Assembly: GCA_032622095.1 (NCBI GenBank)
Contig: CP136065.1
Location: 65,341,031 to 65,405,030 of the forward strand
Reading direction: 5' to 3'
From: Siphonodentalium dalli
Taxonomy: Eukaryota > Mollusca > Scaphopoda > Gadilida > Siphonodentaliidae
Length of the DNA: 64,000 nt
The position numbers and the translations under genes were made by a program. Of this stretch, positions 49,601 through 61,600 are shown in pieces. Below the pieces are notes generated by a model. That model ran no database searches and was not told where the DNA came from. It saw nothing but the letters and a program-made list of their open reading frames with translations. Every line of letters starts with the position of its first letter. The stretch's first letter is position 1.

Positions 49601-52600
49601 CAACAAAGGGGCATAACTCTGGTGAAAATTGGTGGGCGGAACCCGAATTTGAACTTGACCTGTATTTTGTATTTTCATTCCATTCAGTTCAGACTTACTA
49701 AATTTATCATCTGGAGGTCAACCAGGAGAGCCAAAAGAAGTTTGGATCAATCGGATGAAAATTTTGGATACAGAGCATGCCAAAGATTTAGTCATTCAAA
49801 AAGTAAAATTCAATATGGCTGCCAGTGACCATTTTTTTATAGCTCCCATCTAGAAGTTATCTGTATATTTTCAAAACATTTCTCCACTAAATATGGGTTG
49901 CAGGCTGTGCCAATGAAATCAAATTATTATTATTCTCACTGACCTCGATTCTATTCTCCGAGCTAACAGCGAACACCATCAGCCTTTCTTTTCCCAGCCA
50001 TTTCTTAAACTCCTGTAGCCAATTCTGGAAAGATATTAAAGAGAATTGTTACAGTTCATATCAGTTCGAATTATTGCCACGTAAAGTCAAATTTCTGTTT
50101 CTCAGGCCCACGTGCATGGTCCCGAAACCCTGCACGAGCATTTTTTTTTTATATAAAATAATTATGGTTTTTATACAAGTGAGACCGAACAGACTTGTTT
50201 TCCTTGATTAAAACTTCCGATTCATTACTGTAATTTGTAACTAAGTTCAAACATGTGTTAAACACGTGTTGTATTGCATCTGCAAACTCAGTAAAAAATA
50301 TATGTCAATGATACTTTATAGGGAGACATTTTTTTTTATATAAGTCTCTGGTATATATTTGCTTTTCAACATTTATTCAACAGAACAAAGCAGACAACAA
50401 TGATAAATGAGATTTGTTATGTTGTTGCTGTTGTTGTAACTAGAGGTCTGGATCCCTGAATGCAACCATAAACCTTTCCTAATGGGAGCTGCGCTTGTGC
50501 AGCATTGAATATCCTGTCATAGTGCATTCTCTAATATATGCAATTCTCGCATATATAAGAGAATGCACTGGCTTAATACAAGATCAAGGCAAATATTGTT
50601 AGGCCTATGGATTCTCTTATATATTCCAGGCTCCATATGGGAGACGTGCGTATATAAGAGAATCCATTGGCAGGGGGGTTATGCAAAATTTCAGGAAGCT
50701 CCAGTCATGGAAGGGTTGAGTATACTGATCATCACTGAAAACGTTATAGAAACATTCAGTAAATGTAATGCCCTAAATAATCGACTCCTTAACCACAGCA
50801 GAATTATGGGTAATTTTTCAGGATTTAGTCGGAAATATGGCTTGTTGCCATTCATCGAAAAGCTCTCAGTGAGAGCTTTCCGATGAATGGCAACAAGCCA
50901 TATTTCCGACTAAATCCTGAAAAATTACCATAATTCTGCTGTGATTAAGAAGTCGATTATTTAGAGCATTAATATACCAATAACTTGATTTTGGAGGGCG
51001 TTATGGTTTATTAACGGCCCTCCAGAAATGATTAACAGCCCGAGGGTTCATTAAAGGCCCGAGACGAAGTCGAGGGCCTTTAATGGCCCGAGGGCTGTTA
51101 ATCATTTCTGGAGGGCCGTTAATAAACCATAACGCCCGACAAAATAAAGTTATTTCTATTATTACCACTTTCTGAAATGAAACCCAACTAGAACATAGAT
51201 GAGTGAGTAGGCAACAATATGTCAAATGAAATACATGTAATAACTCTTTTTTTCAAAACGATCACAATTCAAACCATGTGTCGTCTGTTCGTTGTCAAAC
51301 AAATTGTCACGTGACTAATTATATTATTTACCACGAAAATAGGGACATATCTAACGAAAATTCAGTCAGAAATCTAATTTATTCCACTTGTTAGGTAACA
51401 CTTACTTGTTGTTGGTCTGTTATTACATCATTTACATCTACTACAGTAAAATTTCAGTTTTATTCGTAATAATATACTATAAACTTGTTTTAACAGAAAT
51501 TCCGAAATCCGAAATAAGGTTGCGTTCGATTGGATTTCTAGCAAATCGCAAACCGGATGCGGGCCGTTAATATATTAACGGCCCGCATCCGGTTTGATGC
51601 CGGGCGTTATGGCTTTTTACCGTTCGGGTAAAATACTGTTAATCTACTAGAGAACGCCCTCTAAAGTGGTAATAATGTACCTTAACAAGACTTCCCGGAG
51701 TAACTACCAGAATCTTCTTTATAACGGACTTCCCACCATATGGTCCTTGCTTATACAAGGTCCTGCAAAGTAGATTAAGTCAAGATAAGCAATTTGAACA
51801 GGGTTTGCACACTAAATTGAAAGTAAATTTCAATGACTTTGTAGCAAAATTCAAGGACCGTAAGTTTACCTACAGTATATGTACATATATTTTGTGAGAG
51901 CCCAATATTGGGAGTAAATTGACCAACTTTTCATTGAGGAACAATTTCCGGGCATTGTCAACAATAATTCATATGTGTATGTGTGACCTTGACTGAATAA
52001 CGGAAGTATATTTTTCAAGACTGCACATGCACTGTTTATGTAGGAGCAGAGATAATTATATATTCAATGTTGCGAGTGCACACTGTTCATGTTAGAGGAG
52101 AGAAAACTATATATACCAAAATATGAACACAGTATATATCCCCAGTCTATAGCGGAATTTATAAAACAAGTCCATACCTAATTTCCTGGATGAGTTTTGT
52201 AAATTCCTCTATAAACTGGGGACGAGTTGTAGATTCTATATATTACATGATCCAAAACCTCAATAAAACACTCTTAAACCAACACACGCATAAAGAAATA
52301 GTCCCAGATAACTAAAGATTCTTTCACACATTTAATGGCGTATATTTAATGAAATAACTTTTCGAACTCTTCATTCGTTAGAGCTTTGTTTGAAAAATAA
52401 TGGAAGCCATAGTATTTTGAGACATAGAGTACGGAATGTAATCAGACGACAAACTGGAAGTCAAAGGTCACCTGGCACCATTTCCTGTTATGAAACGAAC
52501 GTTTAATATCACAATTTATAGAATGGGTTTATTGAATGCAATAATGGTAGGATCATGTAATAAAATTAGTTATACTACATAGCATTCCCAATGAGCAATG

Positions 52601-55600
52601 TATGCGCAAAAATTGTTTGCTAATTTCCATGAACATTCCAAGTGATTATTTCCTGAACATATGCTCAAACTTGTGTCAATAATACTTCATTGGGTGATTT
52701 TTTATGAAATTAATCACATGGAATCTATCAACTAATGTTTTATGGACATCTGCTCGGGAAATAATGTCCTGCGGCAACTGAAATTAAACCCTCAGCTAGC
52801 TGATGCAGAACTGGAATGCTTCATTGGCGTATGCCCCATACAGTAATGCCCTAAATAATCGACTCCTTAACCACAGCAGAATTATTGGTAATTTTTCAGG
52901 ATTTAGTCGGAAATATGGCTTGTTGCCATTCATCGGAAAGCTCTCAGATGAATGACAACAAGCCATATTTCCGACTAAATCCTGAAAAATTACCCATAAT
53001 TCTGCTGTGGTTAAGGAGTTGATTATTTAGGGCATTACTGTATAAGAAAATTTAAATAAAAACTGGGTGCACGCATGCTTTAAAATAAACATTTGCCCTC
53101 AGATAAGAGAAAATGATTTTGAGTGGCCTAATATTGTTACGGCCTTACCATAAGAGAGCAATACACTGTAAGGTTTTCCCCAGCCCCATATCGTCAGCCA
53201 GAATAACGCCGTTTCCGCCATAATTCTTGTATCCCATAATGCTTTCATACAGGAAAATCACCCCCTCCTTCTGGTGCGGCCGTAAGTGGACACTGATAAA
53301 TGGGTCAATGACGACATCTACAATCAGAAGCTCCTTCTTGTTGTTTAGAAACTGAGGAAAAAGAAACCATAAATCATCTATAATAAAAACTCATCGACGA
53401 GCAGTCCCCTTAGGAAATGTTCAGATAAAAAGTTAAACTAACAACCATAGGTCATTTGTTGAACTTATTATCTGGATATTTCCCACAAATTAATATGAAT
53501 CCTACTGCACTTCTATTATCTTTTTGTCTGGCTGTTGTCTGCTAATTTATCCTGACCACCCCTCCAAATGAATAATAGACCATTCCAATATAAACTGTTA
53601 CGGCTGGGTGGGAGAATCCATTTGGTATAGAAAGGGTTAAAGATGGATTATCTCTTTAAATAACAAATTGTAAATAGTTGCGTGTGTATAAAATAATAGA
53701 TATGAACTGAAGACTCCTGTCCGGAAAAGCTTCTATCTATTAATATTGATTTATTTCGAATATTAAATCGGGACTGTTTATGTTACTATTTTTAGAACAG
53801 ACCATTCGGATGATACCATATGCGATATAGAGCACTGGGCTGTTCCTATGGCTACGCAGCGAAAGTCAAATGTCCCAGATTGATTGTTTGTATTGTTTTG
53901 TTCCCAGATATAAGCGCCAATGAGTATAATTGACGTTTATTTGTGACAAAATTGTACAATAAAATTTCTGGTCTTGGATAACAGTAACCACTATTGTTCG
54001 TTAGCTGAACAAACACGCCTTTTTAGACCAGAAAATATTTGAGATAAAATTAATATTAATCGATAGAAGCATTTCCGGACATGAGTCTTCGATTCAAATC
54101 TAATATTTTATACCCCGGTAACTATATAATACATGTTTACAAAGAGATAATCCACCTTTAAATATGGTCTATCAATTACAACAAAATAATTATTATAATT
54201 ATAATTATTATCCTGGATTGCAAGACTACAAATAGCCAGTTTGTAAATAAAATACAGATAAAACTATAGAGTCATAATAAAGTGGTTTATTTTCAATCAT
54301 AATATATGGTGGAATCTATAGTCTAAATGAAATTTGCTGTCATTGAGGTGCTAACAATATAGAGTACTCCTTCTTGGTACGATTTTGATACTCGCCCAGT
54401 GTTTTTTTTCGCATATTTCTGTTTATATTAATTGATAGAAACTTTTTCGGACAGGTGTCCTTGATTCATATCTATTATTTTATACCCCAGAATCTATATG
54501 AAACTTTCGGGAAAGAGATAGACCATCTTTAATTAGCTCAGTTTAACAAAACTTTTGGTCCAAAGGTCCTTCCCCGGCAAGCCTGCAAATAGTGTGTCTG
54601 TCATTTGCAGAATGAGGTCCCCAGACAGTGAATTTAGTGATGCTATCCTGCACAGAAGGCTAGCAGATTTGGTTGAGGGGAAAGGGACATTAACAGGGAC
54701 CTGCTGCCCCTATAACGGGAACCCTGCATGTATGTACACACATATTATGTAATTGAGAAATGTGCCACTTATTTCCATTGCTAATACTATTGTGAACAAG
54801 AGTATTATTCTTTATAACAATTGAACTTTTATATCTCTGTTGTTACTTGTCTCTTTGTTGGGGGCATAGGATTTACAAGGCCTATTAAAACTTTCTATAC
54901 TAAATACTCATTGATGAGATGACTAGTTATCCCCTAGGAAATGTTCAGATAATAAGTTCAACAAATGACCTATTCAGCTGTTGAATTTGAACATTTCTCT
55001 CTAATAAATAGGACTCCTTCTGCACCTTTAAAAAAAAAAAAATTCCGGAACATCCCTCCAGATGAGTAATAGACCACTCCAATGTATTCATTTATAACTG
55101 AGTGAGTGGGAGAACCTTTTTAGTATAGAAAGGGTTAAAAGGCCATGTAAGTGCGTATACCTGTTGGTTCTGACTTGCTTCTATATACCTGTTGGTTCTG
55201 ACTTGCTTCTATATACCTGTTGGTTCTGACTTGCTTCTATATACCTGTTGGTTCTGACTTGCTTCTATATACCTGTTGGTTCTGACTTGCTTCTATATAC
55301 CTGTTGGTTCTGACTTGCTTCTATATACCTGTTGGTTCTGACTTGCTTCTATATACCTGTTGGTTCTGACTTGCTTCTATATACCTGTTGGTTCTGACTT
55401 GTTTCTATATACCTGTTGGTTCTGACTTGGTCTTGGCATGACTAGGGCTCCAGGCAAACTCGGATCATATCGTGGTTTGATATTCTGTATCTGCAAAATT
55501 CAAGATTACATGTATTGTAAGATTTGAAATGAATCTAATCCAGGGACCAGCCTAGAGGTTTCACCTTAGAAGTTATGTTCTAACTCGCTTGAAGCTCGAC

Positions 55601-58600
55601 CGAACATAAAGTATTTATGGAATAACTAAATGAATGCAGGATGTTGTTGTATGTAAACTTTAATGGACAAACCTGAAGTGTATCGATAAATATCGTTTGC
55701 AGATGATCAGTGATATATAACAAATAAGAAGATATTATGAAATTACGAATATTATAGTATTATAATTATTATAAGTATCTCCCAATCATGGGTTGGGTGG
55801 GGGGGATACAACGCGGAACTTCAAGAGTAGAGTGAAGCTTGAATGTCGTGTCAAGCGAGTTAAACCATGCAAAATCAGTCATGTGAATAAGCTCACACGA
55901 GCTTATCATTACGATTGCCTTGACCATCGTTCAGACTGCGCAATATTGACCCAGTTTGAATGACCAAAACAAACTGGACAACTTTGTTAACTCTTTACTG
56001 GCCGTGCATACGTTGGCGAACATCAATTAATATATAAGTCACTTCTCCCTGTTTGGTTATTAGAGAGAAGTGGACTGTTATCAAGGAGAAACTGAAGTTC
56101 AATTTGCACCCCAATATCACCCTTCTATGATCCAATAAGTATTGTACAATGCAAGAATACATTTATAAAACCATTTATAATCAGTAAATATGCTTTAAAT
56201 ATGCTGTTGGAACCTATGAATACTGATATATGAGAAGTCACTTCTTCCTGAGACAAAATTAGAGAGAAGCGGCACATTTTAGGAAGAAGATCTCTCCCAA
56301 GTCGCCCTCTAGGCTGGTTGATCTAATCTCGAATGATAATGTTCAGATTACATTATTCAAATGTCAATAAAAATATATTTTTGAAGTTACAGTAATGAAT
56401 AATCATTGTTTAAATAACAGTGACATCATTTTTGATGTTACAGTTTCTGGTGAAAAATTAATCCACAAAAACTGGACAATTTATATAGTGGGGTTCTGAA
56501 ACCAAAATCTGCATATCGGTCACTATACTTTTGATGAAATCATATGCAGAATTACAAAAAACATAATTACATGGTGCATTGACATGTATAGATAATTAGC
56601 AGTTTTTGACTGGCCACTGGACCCAGGACACACAGGGCAGACTATGGTTTGGCCTGGGGTGAGAAAATTTTGAAATCTGAACATGAAAATTTGAAAATAA
56701 TAGCATCTAGACTGGCCTCAAGCTTTCCAGTTCTTGGAAATTTCCAACCTGACACCCTCCCCCCACAAGGCTGAAAAATTGCCAACTGATGGCCATTTCA
56801 GTCCAAAATTTTGACCAAAAGTAGGAAAATATGCAAATATTGGTCTAAAAACAACAAATTCACCACTAATAAATTGTTAGAAAATCAAACTATGAGAACA
56901 ATTTCAACCTATTTTTCGTGTCAAACTTCCAACTAATTTTCAACTATTGAAAATTTGACTGCAGTTGGGGTGAGATCCCCACCAGCATCTGACCATATGT
57001 ACATGTATTTATTTCTAGAATGTGAAGCATTGGGAGCTGCAAATTTAAGAATTTCTAAAGCTTTCTAAATTGCCTATGAATATAATGAATAAATACTCAC
57101 AATGGTGTTCTGTAATTAGCTGAGCATACCATTGGACAGATGGACGGAGGGACGGACATGGGGTTATAATAATTAATGGTTTATAAATACTCACACTGGT
57201 GGTATTCTGTGATGAGCTGAGGGTACCAGTCTGGGTAGAAGCGGTCAAGGGATTTTTGAACCCAGAATTTCCACCTGCTACAAAAACATAGATGATGTTG
57301 GAAAAACAATTTCCTATGAGCTATGTGCACCAAAGTTTCTATATGAATCAAAAACATGTTATTACAGATAAAATATCATGATTGATTATCGTCTCATTTT
57401 AAGATGTAAGTCCATATCTCAAAAGGCCTTTAACCCTTATAGTCTGGCTGTCGGAGCTGAACTGTAGGACCTACCCGGAAAAAATTCTTAACAAGCTAAA
57501 TTTGGTATCGTTGGAAAGAGGAGACCTTCGAGTATAACATATACAAAATCCGCTAAAATCCGCTTTGGGGATAATTTTCTACAGCGCCCTGAATAGGGGA
57601 GTGGTCTGACGTAATTTATGAAGGTAATTGTGACTACGCGACTCTATATATGCGCTAAGTGATCTAGATAACAGTTGTTTTCAGTACATATATGTATATA
57701 TAATGAACGATGATATAATTGCAAGGTCATCAGATAATATATTTACATAAATATGGACAATGGAAAACGTATTTCTTATATCATGATGAAATTCCGTTTA
57801 ATTAAACGCTCTTTAATAGCTTTCATTAAACTACAAAGAGTCAGTCTCGAATTTATCATTCTATATCGGGAAATGATTCACGTTGAACGCTCCTTAATGG
57901 TCCAAGACGATAAATTCAATGATTTATGTAATAATGTAATATAACTATCAAATAAAACGTAGCGATTATTTCTTCAAGCGTGTAGTGGCAAATAATTTCT
58001 TGATATAGTTATTTTGATAGGTTTTTGTGTGACATTGTGTTCATTTTCGCCTTCTAACCTAACGGTGCCCACATATACGCAGAAGGCTTATTGTCCATTC
58101 AAACTGCATTTTTCTTGGTTGTGTTTTTTTAGTTCTCATACTAGTCTCATTGGTTTGGTTTGGTACGTGTTCGGCGATGGCAGAACCAACCCCGTATCTA
58201 GGGACCATCAACTTTCAAGAGGACTTGTGCGTCTTATCCTTTCATATAGCATATGTCAATGTAATGTGGACACTTAACTAAGGAAAATCCATTGGTAAAA
58301 CTTATGGCAAAAGGATTGGAGACTTTGATTGACTTCTCTGATAAGCGAGGATATAACCATTTATCTGAATATTTAAAGGGCAACAAATAACCACACCCAT
58401 TGGTAAGGTCTAGTTGGTCCATAAAGACTGTAGGTGTGATTTCACTGATAGGAAAAGAACCTTCAGTGTCAATCCTGTGTGTATGGATACGGTTCCGCTA
58501 TCTAAGAAAATGAGGTCTAAACAAGACCCATTTAATTTCAAAGAAGATTATGTGGAAAGGGTGCCATACACCAGATCCCCTTCATCCCGGTAGAAGGCAA

Positions 58601-61600
58601 GTGCGAACAGTAGCAACTCTCCCTATTAGAGATAAAGTTTTAGAACATTGCCGAATAAGAGAGGATTCGTGGGCATTGAAGGTTCAGAAACGCATTCTAA
58701 GTTGCAATGATCTTGCTGCAGAAGCCGTATATCATGCATCTTGTTAGAAATAAATGAGGAACCATCTGAGAAAAAACCACAGGGCAGAAAACCAAGTGTC
58801 GAAATGCAACGCTCATTTGATTCGTTGCGTGTATGGCTGGAGTCTGGGGGAGGTAAGAACTGTATACTCTGTCCGAGTTACATACTCGAATGGTAGAGCT
58901 AGCAATTGGGTCAGAATCATATTCAATATTCAAGATATGGCCAAGTACCTGATAAATGACAAGTGGTATGCGGATAAGAAAGATGACATGGAGGAGGAGG
59001 CAGACAGAGTTGTTGTGACCGCCGCGAAGATGATTAGGGCAAAGTTGTGGGAAATGACATATGATAAGAAAACCTACCCCACCAGCGAAGAGATAGGGAA
59101 TATTGACGACAGAAATAAATGGATTCCTCGCCATTTCCATCTGAAATCAAACAGAATAGCATTGGTCACAGTATCGACCAATATGCGAGGTCTCGGTCTG
59201 TTATCACACTACCCATTTTGGTATTGGGGTTGAAATGGATCACGTGTTCGGGTCAAGGTGGCTTGTTGATGAACTGTCTAAATTGGGGGTTTCAACTACT
59301 TACGACGAAGTAAGCAGGTACAAGCAATCAGTGATGTAGGTGGAACGTCTTGATAGTACACTAGTGGAGTATTTTCCAGGTACCTTTACTCAGTGGGTAG
59401 CAGATAACGTCGACCACAACGTCGCTACTATTGATGGTAAAGGTTCATTTCATGGTATGGGGATAATCGCAGTATCAACTTCGAAGGACGAGACCCTGCT
59501 TACACCTACATCAAAAGTGATCACTCGTCAAAAACATGTTATGGTTGAAGAACTAATCGAAGACAAAGGTGTGCCTATCATACACTATTTGAAACCTAAA
59601 AAGTTGGAATTATCCACAATAAAGTACCGACCCATGCTTGAGTTACAAAACCCATACACACTGCCTCCAGGTTTGAACACTGATTTGTTATGGCATTGCG
59701 GTTGGCTTTCGAATCGAGCAATGAAGCATACACCGAACTGGTCTCGATTCATGGAACACATCTTTTCTTCAAATCGCTCAGAACCTTCAGCCAAGTCAGA
59801 AGTTCTTTTTCTACCGATAATAGACCTCAACCCATGAGATGAGTCTTGTTTGTTTTCCACTTTGATGTATATTCAGAATCATGCGTTGGGAATTGTGACT
59901 CCATGCTTGACCAGCCACTTTGGTTCAAAGCGGTTGAGATAATTGAAGCCAAGTCACTTGGAATAGTTTGTAGACTCGGCGGCTTCCATCTGATGAGTTT
60001 CATGGGTAGCATTGGTACCATGATGAATGGGTCGGGGTTAGATGGGGCTCTTGAAAACGCTTATGGCTCAAACGTAGTTGCCACAATGCTTTCCGGGAAG
60101 GCATTCCCGCGAACACTCAGAGGTCATTTCATTATGGGAGTAGCCCTTACTAACAAGCTGTTGGGTGAATTGATCTCTGAGGATTCAAATGAAATTTCCA
60201 AGTCGACAGCCGATGATGCGGGGTCAAACAGATACCGAATTATCTGCAAAATCAAACGTTGAAGTACCGCCAACGTTAAATATCGAAATACCTTCGACAT
60301 CAAATGTCGAAGAATCGGCAATCGAAAGAATCACTTCAACTGGTACTGGCAGTTTCGAAGGGGAGAAGCTTAGTCAGGCTGAAGTGAAAGCGATAAATGA
60401 TCTGTATGAAAAAGTGTTTGATGGGACCATCCCAGTTTCGGCTGTTTCCGATTCAATAGAACTGCTCAAATTGAACGAACTTATGTTATATTACAAGACG
60501 TACCTGGCGAGAAATCCAGAACATGCAAACTTTGGATACAGTATATGGAGTACATAGAAATGTTGAAAGATTTTATTCGAGCTGAGAGAACAGGAGATTG
60601 GAATCTCCATTTAGTAGGAAAAATGTTGAATTTGTTTGCCGCCACTGGGCACGTGCACTATGCGAAGAGATGTCGCTTGTATTTGCAAATGATGCTTTAC
60701 TTACCCAAGAAATATCCGTGGTTAAACAAATGTTATATAGAGGATGGTGTTCATACTATTCGAATGAGCAGTAGGTTTTGGGCAGGACTATCAAGTGACC
60801 TAGTTATTGAGCAAGTCTTGATGCGTTCCATCAAAAGTCGGGGTGGACTTACGCGAGGAAGGGGAATAACTGAATCTGTACGCCATCAATGGGTTTATTG
60901 CATGCACAGGTGTGCCCAAAATACACGGCACAATGACAGACTTAACAAACACAAAACACAAGACCAGTGAACAACAAGATACGCGAAGTTCATTACCATG
61001 ATTTCCTTCGGCCGGTCTGCTATCGAACCTCAGAAATTGGCACCTACAGAGAGGGCAGCCTATTTCCATAGTCTTATGGTTCACTTACAGGTTTTAATCT
61101 GGGCATATCTCGGGAACATATATCTAGAACCAAGACATTGGGGATGGAAACTGCAGGGGTCAATACTTATCCCAATAATGACTGACCTAGAACCAGCACC
61201 AGAAATATTCTTAAATTCATTCAATGAAATTATAAAATGTCGCCAAGAAAGCCTTGTTGCACAAATCAATGTTCCTGTTGCAAAAATGGACTTAAGTGCG
61301 TCACTGCCTGTGAGGATTGTCGTGAGGAGATTTGCACGAATTTTGAGCAAACGGTTGTTGATCAGAAACTGGATTGAATGTGGCTGTATAGCCAGAAAGC
61401 AATCTCAACACTCAATAGATGTATCTTTCGTTCGGGTGGGAGATTCAAAGTCAATAGATTCATAATATGGAAAATTAGTGGGAAAATAAAGAAAAAACAC
61501 ATATTTTCCGGTTTTGGGTGACATTTTGGCAGCCATCTTCAGATCTTTTACCCGGAAACAACATAGTTTGCTCTAGAAATATATTGTGTACACTACAAAA

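Noticed and set aside
55160-55412. CRISPR-like array of direct repeats
   Set aside because: Units are contiguous with no unique spacers and derive from an exon edge; the DNA is eukaryotic. The same applies to the other arrays.
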